64,000 nt of DNA from Symbiodinium natans (Eukaryota > Sar > Dinophyceae > Suessiales > Symbiodiniaceae): NCBI GenBank assembly GCA_905221605.1, contig CAJNDS010002518.1, positions 248,001 through 312,000 of the forward strand, in the 5' to 3' direction. A model generated the notes under the pieces. The model searched no databases. It had not been told where the DNA came from and saw only the letters and a list, made by a program, of their open reading frames with translations. Within the stretch, counting starts at the first letter, position 1. Each line of letters opens with the position of its first letter. Shown piece after piece: positions 45,039 to 55,427 of this stretch. The position numbers and the translations under genes were made by a program.

Positions 45039-45774
45039 CGCGCCAAAAACCAAGAACCCAAACCCGACTGAGCACCTACTTACTAAGCTCCCGGAGAAGT
45101 CAAGTAGAAGCATCCCTCAGCTCCCGTCGGAAGGAAGTTAACGAACCGGCAGCTGGCCTCTTGAATGCATGCAGCCCTCCTGTGCAGCTCAATCATCGAT
45201 GGCTGTAGTTGGGATCGTGGCTTCGCAGCTTCGGGACTGGATGGCAATAATGATGTGATGTGGCGAAGGATGGCGCAAGCGAAGCTTCCACAAACTTCTT
45301 TAACTGTCAGCCCTCGCGTTAATGTTCCGGCCAGGTAAGGCAGCATTAAATACAAAAATTGATCATTGTCCCTTCGCTGCTTCAGATCGCTCTTCCCGAG
45401 CACTGTAGCAAGAGTCATGGGGGTTCTCTCGGAGCAGAGGTCTTCTTGCATGCAGTTCAAGCTGGGCACTATGACCCGACAGTGCTCGGCTCAGGGGGGC
45501 CAGACTCTGCGCCAATTTTTGCGGGCGCCTTGTACAAGAGTGGCCCCTGCAGGAATGGTGCGTCACCAGCTCTCCAGTGCCCATTTGGGCACGTCCGGCG
45601 TGCTTGGGGTTTGGGGTTGAGGGCTTTAAGGGTTTCAGGCTTCGGAATGGGTTCATCTATCGTGCCAGAGTTGAGGCTGAAAAATGACTCTGACAGCTGT
45701 TGGGACTCGACTGTCTCCTTGAATTTGGTGAGCGCTTTGGCCCCCAAAGCCCCCAGACTTCGAAAGCCCCGACC

Positions 45775-45890
45775 TTGGGATGTTCCCCCTTATACTAACA
45801 GCTCCTTGCTAGGGCTTTATAATTGGGGGGGGGGGGGGGTACCTCTAATCCCTACTTGAGGAGCTCTTGGTAAAAGGGGGAACATCCCAA
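45775..45890. mobile_element. Family 3 element
   Basis: TTGGGATGTTCCCCCTTATA to GGGGGAACATCCCAA, 116 bp. The centre has a long G run followed by TACC. Confidence 0.87.
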
Positions 45891-46102
45891 CCCCAAAAAG
45901 CCCTTCGACTTATAAGCGAACGCCACCCCCAGCTGGTGAATGGAGCTCTCGGAGTGGCGCAGGGGCCGGCCAGGGCCTCGTTGTCGTCCTTTTAGAGGAC
46001 GCACGGACGTTCTGTCTTCGTTTCTGTATGTATATATATATATATGTCTACATCATAGAATCCACAATAATCATAATACTAATAATGAGCAGAAGAAGAA
46101 TT

Positions 46103-46352
46103 TTGTGTGTGTGTGTGTGTACATATATATATATACATACATGCATACATAATTAATATATATATATATGTATATATGTATATATGTATATATGTATATA
46201 TGTATATATGTATATATGTATATATGTATATATGTATATATGTATATATGTATATATGTATATATGTATATATATATGCATATATGCATATATGTATATA
46301 TGTATATATGTATATATGTATATATGTATGTATGTATGTATATATATATATC
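46103..46352. repeat. GT, TA and TATATATG microsatellite
   Basis: A short GT run, then about 20 copies of the octamer TATATATG ending in ATGT tetramers. Confidence 0.97.
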
Positions 46353-47079
46353 CGTATGCATGTTATGAGTCTGATTGGGTGATTGTGATCTATTGTGGTT
46401 GAGATGATTGCGTTGGCTTGGCCCTGGATTTTTGAGTGGCTGCCCTCTTGCGACCCGCCCCTGGCTGTATATTTACGTTAGGCACCACACACCTATGCCT
46501 AAGCTGTTCAACCCCGAGCCCTCAACCCTAAGCCCCTAAACCTTAAAACCCTGCAAGCATTAGGTCCGCCTATTCGTTTTTCGGCCAGAGCTCTACGAAA
46601 ACTTCCACGCGTCGGGTTGCCAAGTTGTGCAGCCCAGCAAATGGTTTTAGGGTTAAGGGTGTAGGATACTTCCCAAAATAGGGGTTCCAATAATACGCAC
46701 GCAAGCTAGTGTTAGCTAGACCGACCAACCTCCTCAGAGTTGTCATTGTGTTGACAATATCGCGTGCGGGGGCGTGCGGCGGAGAGTGGCGTGTGGAGTG
46801 TGGTGCTGGTGTGTGGTGGGGTGTTCTAGCCATATCCCTGCGTTCTAAGGCACGGACTCACCCCTAGTAGCGTGAATCTAAGCTAGCTTTCGTCCTCCCT
46901 GGCTTGCCCCTCAAGTAAGGACTATAACATTTTGGTTTGGCTAGACGTAAACATTTTGGTTTCGGGTTTGGGGTTCAGGGCTTCTAAGGCTTGCTTAACC
47001 CCAAACCTCCGAAAATCAGCCGCGGTAGAGAAGCGGTTATTGGCAACGTGTGTTGTCAAAAGTCCGCAGACTCAGATGG

Positions 47080-47161
47080 GGGTTTGCAAAAATAGGGGAC
47101 CCCGAAAAAAGACCCCAAATAGTAGGATCCCCTTATGATCAGGACCCAGCAAGGTACCCCC
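47080..47161. mobile_element. Family 1 element with exact 7-bp target-site duplication
   Basis: The 82-bp element runs GGGTTTGCAAAAATAGGGG to AAGGTACCCCCC. CAGATGG stands directly on both sides (47073-47079 and 47162-47168). Confidence 0.75.
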
Positions 47162-47164
47162 CAG

Positions 47165-47308
47165 ATGGCACTTTGGATCTTGGCCAGGTTTGACTTCGTG
47201 GATGTGCAGGTGGAAGACCTGGACTTGTTCCGGGAGGAATGCGATGCTCCCTCTGAGTCAAACTCGGCGAACAAGGGTCCGAGATGTCTCTTTGGGTTTC
47301 GGGTGTAG
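47165..47308 (+). CDS. Exon-like block starting in the target-site duplication of an inverted-repeat element
   Basis: It follows CCCCCCAG and reads MALWILARFDFVDVQVEDLD then LFREECDAPSESNSANKGPR, ending at a TAG where a TTTAGGG tract starts. The AG before it belongs to the CAGATGG duplication flanking the element at 47080-47161. A coding-like stretch (AAVEKRLLATCVVKSPQTQ) lies before the element. Function unknown. Confidence 0.42.
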   Translation: MALWILARFDFVDVQVEDLDLFREECDAPSESNSANKGPRCLFGFRV

Positions 47309-47477
47309 GGTTTAGGGTTTAGGGTTCAGGGGGTTATGGAAGTTGAGGGTCCATGTTGGAAGAACCACGCAAAGCCAATCTTGACAGGACATGTTGGCCG
47401 TGATCGATGCCCTGCCCACGGCTTCAACTTTGTTCTTCCCTTTCGGTGTCCGGCCCTGAGACTGTCATATAGTGCAT

Positions 47478-47522
47478 GTATGTATGTATGCATGTATGTA
47501 TGTATGTATGTATGTATGTATG
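47478..47522. repeat. ATGT tetranucleotide repeat
   Basis: About eleven copies with one GCATG variant; TA/CA repeats also at 47667-47710. Confidence 0.92.
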
Positions 47523-48005
47523 ACTGAATGTAATGTTACACATATATATATGTGTGTGCCATGATGTGCCCATATGTGGATATAAGAGAGTATCTAAAGC
47601 AGAACTTTTATATGTATATCTACATATGTTCTAGCTTATATACAGAAAGCACGATACACTTATGACGCACACACACACATATATATATATATATATACAC
47701 ATATATATTTATGCACATGCATATTGCGTTTTTGTGTTATATTCTGTATGCCATATACTGAAACAGAACACGGTATCATTGTGTCAACCCCCCAACTTTC
47801 ATGCTGGCCACAAGGGAACCCAATAAGGGCCCTCATGCAAAACAGACCCCCCAAAGAGTATCAGCAGAATCGTTGCAGCTTTGCACCTGCCTACTGCATC
47901 CAGGACCAGTACAAGAAGAAGGTGCGAAGGCCATTCCTTTGCCTGTCCTGCGCCTGGGCCCGAGTCCACATGCCCGTGGCATCCAGTAGTACCAGCAGGG
48001 TGCAT

Positions 48006-48070
48006 CCCTAAACCCTAAGCCCTAAAAACTAAACCCTAAACCCTAAACCCTCAACCCTAAACCCTAAACT
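48006..48070. repeat. Telomere-like tract, CCCTAAA
   Basis: About nine units with variants, directly upstream of the two-exon fragment at 48075. Confidence 0.92.
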
Positions 48071-48074
48071 GCAA

Positions 48075-48271
48075 CCAAAGGAGGACTTCGATGCGGAGGT
48101 GGCGCGGATAGCTGGCCCCAAGCAGAAGGCGCTTTTGGGCTGAGGGTGGTTTCACATCTGGTGGCTGCTCCCTGCTTTCACTGTCAAGCGATCACGAAGG
48201 CCAACACAGACGTGCCGGAGGCCAGCGACACCGAAGAGGCACATGTCAAGCACAATGGCCGGTGGCAATAG
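48075..48271 (+). CDS. Two-exon gene fragment with 50-nt GC-AG intron
   Basis: Exon A (48075-48138) reads PKEDFDAEVARIAGPKQKAL. Exon B (48189-48271) reads ITKANTDVPEASDTEEAHVK then HNGRWQ and TAG. They join in phase through a GC-AG intron at 48139-48188. The protein end is charged and soluble. A CCCTAAA tract lies directly upstream of exon A and may be in the preceding intron. No family recognised. Confidence 0.42.
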
Positions 48272-48548
48272 CACATCCTGGTCTGCTGATCTCGGGAAGC
48301 AGTTTGCATAGCTAGTTAGTTGAGTTTCTGTTTAAACTTTCGAGTCAAGCATAGCTAAAGCGCTCGATTCAGCCAAAGTCTTGACCGGACGAGTCTTGAT
48401 GGTTCGAGGTCGCGTACGACATCACGGAGAAGGCTCCGGGTCTCTAGGTTCATTCAGAAGGGGTCCAGAACGGACGGACCTTGCTTGAGGCCTTGTTTTG
48501 TTGTTGTGGTGTGTGATTTCCTTATGCTGGCTTTGACCTACCTTCTCT

Positions 48549-48650
48549 CGGTAGGGAAGGAAGGAATCAGGTGCCATATATAAAATCCCTTAAAGGGATT
48601 AGAATACGGGGACATGCGGTGCCCAGCCCCCTCATTCCCTACTAAGACCC
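48549..48650. mobile_element. Family 2-like element upstream of the channel gene
   Basis: CGGTAGGGAAGGAAGGAATC at the left, CTCATTCCCTACTAAGACC at the right, with AATCCCTTAAAGGGATT in the middle. A possible intron end CTTTCAG follows 36 bases later. Confidence 0.6.
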
Positions 48651-48751
48651 AGTAGGCCGAAGCCTCTCGAGTGACCTGCCGCGCACCTTTCAGGTCCCAG
48701 CTCAAGGGGCCTTGTGTAGAGCCTAATGCCCACGCTTTGAGTACCCTCCGA

Positions 48752-50535
48752 ATGCTAACGAAGCTGTGCGGTGCTTCCTGGAATCAGCCAACGCTGCATG
48801 ATTCCAACCTTGGAGCTTTAGAAGCCTCGTTTGCCTCCAGGGGGTTGAGACCAGATGTCCAATCTGAAAGACAATCGCTGGCCTCGTCCTTCTTTGAGCA
48901 CCCGCGGGGAGGCAAGCACAGCAAGCAGAGCAATTTTGCACATCTTGCACGCCGCCTCGACGGTGCCACGTCGAGTTCGATACTCGCTGTACCTGCAGGC
49001 ACCCATTCCAGAAGATGCCGAGCGTTTTCTTTCTTTGAGGATGGCTACCAGGCATCCTCGAATCAGCGCATTCGAAACGACGAGAGCTTGAAAAGGACGG
49101 AGGGCGCTGAGCAGGGACAGCCAGGTGCCAAGTTGGACTCCAACCCAGAAGTATCGCAGGTACCTGACCCCGAAGAGGATGTGAAGGATGCCACTGACGT
49201 TTACAAGTCGCAGGAGGAGAAGCTGCTACAGCGGATCCACGACGATGAGGAACAGGTTGTTGAGCTGGTGATTGCCCAGAAGAAGGCTGCACAGCAAGAA
49301 GCGCGGGCGGAGCAGTTGGCCAGAGCAGCCGTGGCAAGAAAAGCTGCGCATTCAGGCGGTTCGGATGCGCATGCCGCGCACGCGAGGGCCCACCGTCACT
49401 TTTCGCACCGCGAGCGAATCTGCCGTAGGAGAAAAAACCCGCTCGACTGTCAAGACTTGCAAGCTGAGTGCGGTTGGATCGGTGACGAGGTCACAGGCAA
49501 GTGCCACCACAAGCCCCGTGAGGAATGGCCCAGCGGCACCGACTTTCTCTTTGGGATGGGAGAGGTTGCTCTTCTGGAGTCCCTTGTTATTGGCACCGCA
49601 GTTATCTCGAGGCTTCGAGGTAGGGATTTCCTGAGACGATTTGTTGACAATCCTTCATACAACCTGCGATCCGCTATGTGGTACTTTCCCACTGTGTTTA
49701 TGTATGCTGCTACGGGCCTGTACTACTACATGCGGACCCAGGGATGGGATGCTCCTGAAACTGTATACTTCTTGGTCCAGATAGTGTCCACAGTTGGCGA
49801 CAATGATATGACCCCTATTCAGCCCGTGCCACGGGTATTCACCCTTTGCCATATTCTGCTTGGCCTCCTCCTCGTCGGTGGCGCAGTGGGAGAAGAACTG
49901 GACGAAATTCTTCAGAGTCGAATGCATCGCATGACAAGTGCTGTGGCACGCGGAGCAGACTTTCAAGATCTCTTGCCCATCTTGTGGCGAGTTGCAGCTG
50001 AAGCGCGCGACGCCGCCGGGTCACGCGAACAGCTTCAGAGTACCATCGAAAGGCTGGAGAGCCTGCCTCAGTATCCGCGGGAGTTCCGCCCCACAGCGGA
50101 GCAGCTTCGCTGGCTGAGGGAGGTGCGTGGAGGGGAGGTGCTACTGGCAGAGCTCACGGGCACCGGCGCGCTCATCCCTTGGCCACAGCGCTCCGCACTT
50201 TGGACCGGAGCTGGCTGGAGGATCAAGGCGCTTCTGCCTCTCCTGAACTACGTTCTGGAGAACCCCAGTGGGCCTATGCCGGCCTACGACCCGGAGACTG
50301 GGCTCTCAAACGAATTGTGGCAGCTTTGTGTGTTGGTTTTTACCATTTGATGCCTTAAGGTGTTTGGGGCTTTGGTTCTTGGGATTTTTGGGGGCTCTTG
50401 GAGCATTTCAGGATATTCCAAAAGGTAGGCAAGCCTTCTTATTGCTGGACCCACGCTCCCTTGTGCATGCCCAGCTCTCTGTTGCAGGAGGCTACTTTGG
50501 AGCTTCTCGCAGCTTGGCCTGCCATGCTGCCTTAA
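48752..50535 (+). CDS. Potassium-channel-like protein with unusual selectivity filter
   Basis: The main frame is open from before the first in-frame ATG (48752) to 50350. A CTTTCAG at 48686-48692 could mark an upstream exon border, so the N-terminus is uncertain. Residues 1 to about 220 are hydrophilic with an Ala/Glu/Gln-rich coiled-coil-like part. A four-cysteine basic patch follows (about 224-251). The C-terminal half has a hydrophobic segment (about 274-286), an outer helix (about 309-327), a pore-loop segment, the filter-like TVGDND (347-352), and an inner helix (about 360-378) leading to EELDEIL. This is the two-helix-plus-pore layout of K+ channels, whose usual filter is TVGYGD; here YG is replaced by DN. 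A terminal exon 50488-50535 after TTGCAG adds EATLELLAAWPAMLP and a stop if a GT intron starts at 50330. Ion selectivity cannot be assumed. Confidence 0.75.
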
Positions 50536-50729
50536 CTTGGAGCTCCATTCAACAAACCCATTGCAAACTACGTGGTTGGTAAGGGTCCGCAGTGTATCAC
50601 ATGCGGGTCCTATTCAAGTTTCAACTTCTGTCAACTTGCTGCATGTTGCCAGAGGAGGCGGTGAAGTAGGTCACATGGTGCTCGTATTCGGGGCTGGGCG
50701 TTCCTTCCGAGACTCAGGAGGATGATGCC

Positions 50730-51071
50730 ATGAAGCTTGCTTGCATATGTGGAACGCTCAAACATCCCAAGAAATCGGTGTATCCCGGAGACGACCTGAA
50801 CTCATATTTCTTCTCTCACTTGCCAAGTCTCTGTAAAGGAAGGCGAAGCGATAGGACCCGGCTCCCACTTCCAGGGCATGTATACGAGATCAGCCCTCAT
50901 TCCAACATTTCTCATGGCGGGGATTTATGTTCACATACTCCGTGTGTCCACGCGGCCCCCAAGAGTACACGAAGCAGCAAAGAGGACCGAGTTGCATTTA
51001 AGCAAGCTCTGAAGGGAACTCTGGCTTCGGAAACGCGGCCCCTAAACCCTGCACCCTTACCTCGAATCTGA
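50730..51071 (+). CDS. Hypothetical ORF, uncertain
   Basis: An ATG-initiated frame of 113 codons (MKLACICGTLKHPKKSVYPG then DDLNSYFFSHLPSL) ends in telomere-like DNA (RPLNPAPLPRI). No domain is recognised. It lies downstream of the channel gene. Confidence 0.2.
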   Translation: MKLACICGTLKHPKKSVYPGDDLNSYFFSHLPSLCKGRRSDRTRLPLPGHVYEISPHSNISHGGDLCSHTPCVHAAPKSTRSSKEDRVAFKQALKGTLASETRPLNPAPLPRI

Positions 51072-51321
51072 TGTTCTCTTACGGTAAAGACTCCCAGTGA
51101 GGTCTTGGGGCTTCGAACCTGAAACCGTTCACGCCGCCGAGGGCCTTTTTGCGTGGCACTGCCCTCGAAAAACCCGAAGCCCTTTCATCGCCCCAAACAC
51201 CCCAATCCCGAAGCCCTGAACCCAAGCCAAATTAAACCCTAACAGCTCAGATTCGATGAGCACTTCACGACCCTGATCATCAAAAGCTCAATGGATATCG
51301 GTGACTCGCTATATTAAGAGA

Positions 51322-51423
51322 AAGGGAGAGAGAGAGAGAGAGAGAGAGATCGGGGCGCGCTGTCGCGCGGAGGGTTCCCCTCCAAGCCCCAAAGAAAGAA
51401 AGAAAGAAAGAGAGATGGAGAGA

Positions 51424-51462
<39 letters not shown>

Positions 51463-51463
51463 C
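51322..51463. repeat. Interrupted AG purine tract
   Basis: Two AG runs around a GC-rich 50-bp core, with AAAG tetramers between. Confidence 0.93.
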
Positions 51464-51734
51464 GAGTCGCTCCTCAAACCCTACCCCTTTAGGGGGCTTG
51501 CACAAGGTTTCGTCGGCATCCTGTTCTGCATGTTCTCCTGTCTCTTTGTCTCTTCTTTTAGCGTCTCTGCAATCAAGTCAAGCCAAAGCTTCGTCTTGGG
51601 GCGCGGAGGGAGCTTGCACAGTCCAGGAAGCGTGATTGTGTTCGGGACGCTGTTCTTTGGACTGATTCTGAACTGGATCCGCGGCAAGCATGCTTTCACT
51701 TTGTTCGATGGCTACCTTGCAGCATTTGTCTGGC

Positions 51735-51830
51735 TGGTTCTTAACAGGGAACCAGGGAAAGCGGTACCCTAGATAATGCCTTAGTGGGTATGTGTAGGGC
51801 GCTCATTCCCTCATTCCCTGCTAAGAACCA
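51735..51830. mobile_element. Family 2 inverted-repeat element
   Basis: TGGTTCTTAACAGGGAACC at the left and TTCCCTGCTAAGAACCA at the right. 96 bp. Confidence 0.8.
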
Positions 51831-53400
51831 GGGATTGGGGTCTTTTACCCCGCTCCCAGACGAGCGGGTGACTGAGCCGATGTGTAGTTCAGGGTTCTTC
51901 AATGCTGATTGGCGTTTCGGGGCTGGCTCCGCGCCTTTATGACATTCTGAGCAGTGCTGCTGCATTCCGAGGCGATCATGCATGCCACGCTCAGTAGGCG
52001 CATCAGTCGGCATGGTTTTCTTCTTGATGCGCGCTGGGTTTCAGGCTTCTTTTACGCGGTTTCCAGTGCCTCTTCGGTCGGCTCGCTGCAGCCCCAGCTT
52101 TGCAATCAGTCCACGCAGGATCGTTCCACCAAGTTCTACGATGGCAGATGCCCTGCTGAGGAACGGGGACGCGTTCACTGCCACCCCTCTCGAGAAGGAC
52201 CATGCTTGATAATGTGCTCGACCCTGCTTAAACAAGTATTTGAAAACGGGCTGCAGTTGTTGACCTCAGCCTCGCAAATCCATTCTATGGTTGCATGACC
52301 GCATAAGTACCGCATACCAACGCGGGCCCTGTCATGCATCTGTTGCCTGGGCAGGTCGCCAGTGGAGCCCTGTTCATTTGTGGGAGCTACAGCTCCTTGC
52401 TCTGCAAGTGCGACACTCCTTAGCAGCAGCGACTGCTGGTGCATCAAGTGCTCGGCACTGCCTAATTAGCTCAGAGCCTATAGGTTGCCAACTTTCCTGG
52501 ATACTTCTTGATTTCGCTACCGTCGGTGGCATGGCATGATGGATATGCCGATGCCCAAGGCTTCAACCGATTCACCATGTTCATGTCGGAGGCCTGCATG
52601 CCGCTGGACAAACGCCTCAGTGTGCACATGTGTGCACTCTATGTGGGGGCCCCCGTCCCTTTAAGGGGGTTCTATTCTATATTGGGGTAGAGTAGGGGCA
52701 CCCCTCTTTGGGAAATGCCCATATTGTGTCAGGTCCATGAACGGCGCGTATTGTGAAGCATCTTGTGCATTGAGCTTCTTATGTATGAGACGCAGCCTCG
52801 CAGACGGCCGGAGCCGAATGCAAAGCTGCCTTCGCACGTGAATGGTCAGTAGTTAATTTCTGTAGGCGTCGTTTCCAAACCTAACCGAGAATATGCTGTA
52901 GACCGAGCTGTACACATGTATGTACTATGAGTACATCCTATCTGCAATGAACATAGAAACCAAAGCAAAACATGCCCTACACCCTACAACCTAAACCCCC
53001 AAACCCTGGAAGGTGTTTGCCTACAAGGCGCGTCGGTCTTCGCGGATGCGTGTGACGTGCTGTCACACACCACCGGCCCACGGTTTAGGGTCTAACGTTT
53101 AGGGCTTTCGGTTTTAGGGCTTAGAGTTCAGCGCCAGTCACCGCTGGCCCCAATCTGCACAGCTACTGTGACGTTGTAGCTGCTGTTGGCCCTCAACCCC
53201 GTGCCCCCTCACAAGGAGCTACAGACGGGTGATTCTTACACCCAAACTCCAGAATCCCTAAGTCGTTCTCTAAGAACCCTCAGGCCCCCTTCATAGGATC
53301 TGACAGCCCAAGTGGAATTCACAGGGCCACACCCCGACAGTTTCTTTCCTTTTCATATTGGACCTTGGTCCTTTTGGGGTTGCTTCCCTTACACAAACCA

Positions 53401-53512
53401 CTTGGAAGCCCTTTTGACTTCGCAATTAGGGTTCGTAAGGTGGGTTCGGAGATTACAAATCAGTTTTCAGAAGATACTAAGTAGACTTACTAAGTCCAAA
53501 AAGAGCTTGTAA
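53401..53512. mobile_element. Family 5 element
   Basis: CTTGGAAGCCCTTTTGACTT at the left and ACTAAGTCCAAAAAGAGCTT at the right. Its left end corresponds to the reverse complement of the right end of the 39053 copy. Confidence 0.8.
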
Positions 53513-53516
53513 TCAG

Positions 53517-53589
53517 GGCTTGTCTCCTCGTGCCTCTTGGCTTCGAGAGGTGGAAAACTCTCAGAGCTTGCTGGCAGCGCTGCCACCAG
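53517..53589 (+). CDS. 73-nt exon-like block sandwiched between two inverted-repeat elements
   Basis: It starts after GTAATCAG and ends at CCACCAG with donor GTGACT. It encodes GLSPRASWLREVENSQSLLA then ALPP. The element at 53401-53512 ends 4 bases before it, and the element at 53596-53702 begins 6 bases after it, so both flanking introns would carry elements. No family recognised. Confidence 0.4.
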
Positions 53590-53595
53590 GTGACT

Positions 53596-53702
53596 TGGGG
53601 GTTTCCGAAGTTAGGGGTACCTTACTGGAGTCCTTACTTATGGCAAGGAATCCTACTATGTGGGGGTCTATATTGGGCGTCCCCTATGTTCGTAAACCCC
53701 CA
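53596..53702. mobile_element. Family 1 element, full copy
   Basis: TGGGGGTTTCCGAAGTTAGG to TATGTTCGTAAACCCCCA, 107 bp. Inverted ends of about 14 bp with few mismatches. Confidence 0.8.
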
Positions 53703-53976
53703 CCTGGGCTTGTGGGTGGACCTTCCCCCGTGAAGGCGTTCCCATGCTGGTTTGTCGCACAAAGGTCCGATCCATGTGCTGTGACCGTTTCCCCCAAAAG
53801 TAGAGTATGGTAGTCCTATTCTGATTCGAGCGCCCGCACCCTTTCAAACATTGGAAGTTGCTCATGCGTGTCGCGTGGGCTCGCATGTGTGTGTCTGGGA
53901 GGGTACGGGGAGCCATGGGTTTCTCGCGATGCCTCTTCGAGTCTGTCATGACAATCATGACTTGCAAAACCTCGTC

Positions 53977-54330
53977 TAAACCCTAAACCCTAAACCCTAA
54001 AACCTACACCCTAAACCCTAAACCCTAAACCCTAAACCCTAAACCCTAAACCCTAAACCCTAAACCCTAAACCCTAAACCCTAAACCCTAAACCCTAAAC
54101 CCTAAACCCTTTACTAAGCCCTAAACCCTAAACCCCAGACCCCCCAGCCATCTAGAGTGGGAGATCGTGGGGGTGTGCGAGGTTTCAGCCAAACCCTGCA
54201 GCGCCTGCGGAAGGGAACCGGTGGCCAGGCTTTGCAGGGGCTCAGGGGTTTAGGCTTGTTTGGGGTTTAGGGTTTAGGGTTTCGTTAGGGTTCAGGGTTT
54301 AGGGTTTAGGGTTTAGGGTTTGGGGTTGAG
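53977..54330. repeat. Long CCCTAAA tract facing a TTTAGGG tract
   Basis: About 20 CCCTAAA units at 53977-54137, a 120-bp spacer, then TTTAGGG at 54263-54330. Confidence 0.95.
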
Positions 54331-54343
54331 TCACTAGTAATTG

Positions 54344-54453
54344 CTTAAGAACCCCCCCCCAAAAAAAAAAAAACAACACAAAGGACAAAGAAATATTCTT
54401 CCTTATAAGTGTAATACAGGGATTCTCATGTTTCATTCTTTTGGGGTTCTTAA
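54344..54453. mobile_element. Family 6 element
   Basis: CTTAAGAACCCC at the left and TTCTTTTGGGGTTCTTAA at the right, with C and A homopolymers expanded near the left end. Confidence 0.8.
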
Positions 54454-54854
54454 AAAATAGTAGGTCAGGGTCTGGCTGGGCTGTATCAGTTGGGGATGCG
54501 GATCGAGACCCAGCCTTCTACACATTTCCCTGTAAGTCCTTGAAACGCCAGAAATAACCCTGCACCCTGAATGAAGATCCTCTCATGATCCACGTGTTTG
54601 TGCGTTGCGCTGCAGACCCGGAATGCCCGCGAAGCGCGAGATGCCCAACCCTGGCTTAGACACCTATATCCCCCTTGGGAATTAATTGTTTGTTGTTTTT
54701 GTTTATATAAAACCCAAGAGGATATTCAACATACGATTTTTATTAAGGTTCTAAGGGGAGTATATACACACACTTCTAAACCTTAGGCTGGCCTTTTTTC
54801 TTTGAGTTCAGGGCCAGGGTTGCAAAGTTTTAAAAGGAGAGATACCTCACATCC

Positions 54855-55121
54855 CTTAAACTCCAAACCCTAACCATAAACCCTAAACCCCAAACCCTAA
54901 GCCCTGCCCTACACCCTAAACCCTAAACCCTAAACAGCAAACCCTAAACCCTAAACCCCCAAAGCTGCAAGCCGAAGCCAGGCACCGGAGGCCTATGCCT
55001 CGGATCTTCCGCGGCCGCCGCGCCCTCCGCGGGAGGAGCCGGCCTCGCCACCCGAGGTTCGCCGGGTTTGGGGTTTCGGGTTTGGGGTTTCGGGTTTAGG
55101 ATTTAGGGTTTAGGGTTTAGG
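54855..55121. repeat. CCCTAAA tract facing a TTTCGGG/TTTAGGG tract
   Basis: CCCTAAA with variants at 54855-54960, a 105-bp spacer, then mixed TTTGGGG, TTTCGGG and TTTAGGG at 55066-55121. Confidence 0.9.
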
Positions 55122-55154
55122 AGGGAACGGAAAAGGGGGGCCATGGACCTGAAT

Positions 55155-55238
55155 GGGACACTCCTTAATACAGACCCCCCCAAATAGTAGGATTCCTTCA
55201 GAAGCCCAATAAGGTACGCCTATTTTCGGAAACCCCCA
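55155..55238. mobile_element. Family 1 element, reverse orientation
   Basis: Internal AATAGTAGGATTCCTTC and end GCCTATTTTCGGAAACCCCCA-like sequence match the other copies. Confidence 0.68.
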
Positions 55239-55371
55239 CGTATGGGGGGCCCAGGGAAATAACGTGCCCTACGCCTCTTGGATCCGAACCAAAACCATGC
55301 CGAACCCCGAGCCAAGCGAAGCCGCGTTCCGCAAAAAATGAAGCCCCGCACCTGAGCTTCAGCCAGACCTC

Positions 55372-55427
55372 AGGGTTTAGGGTTTAGGGTTTAGAGTTTA
55401 GGGTTCAGGGTTTAGGGTTTGGGGTAA
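55372..55427. repeat. Telomere-like tract, TTTAGGG
   Basis: Eight units with TTCAGGG and TTTGGGG variants. Confidence 0.92.

Larger units (their letters stand above)
50536..53400. other. No firmly recognised gene
   Basis: Apart from the weak ORF at 50730 there is a + strand frame ending MADALLRNGDAFTATPLEKD near 52140-52208 and an overlapping - strand frame with LGGTILRGLIAKLGLQ; neither is decisive. A family 1 half copy may lie near 52680-52722. Confidence 0.4.

Noticed and set aside
46071-46402. ORFs rich in Tyr/Ile/Met.
   Set aside because: Translations of the TATATATG repeat.
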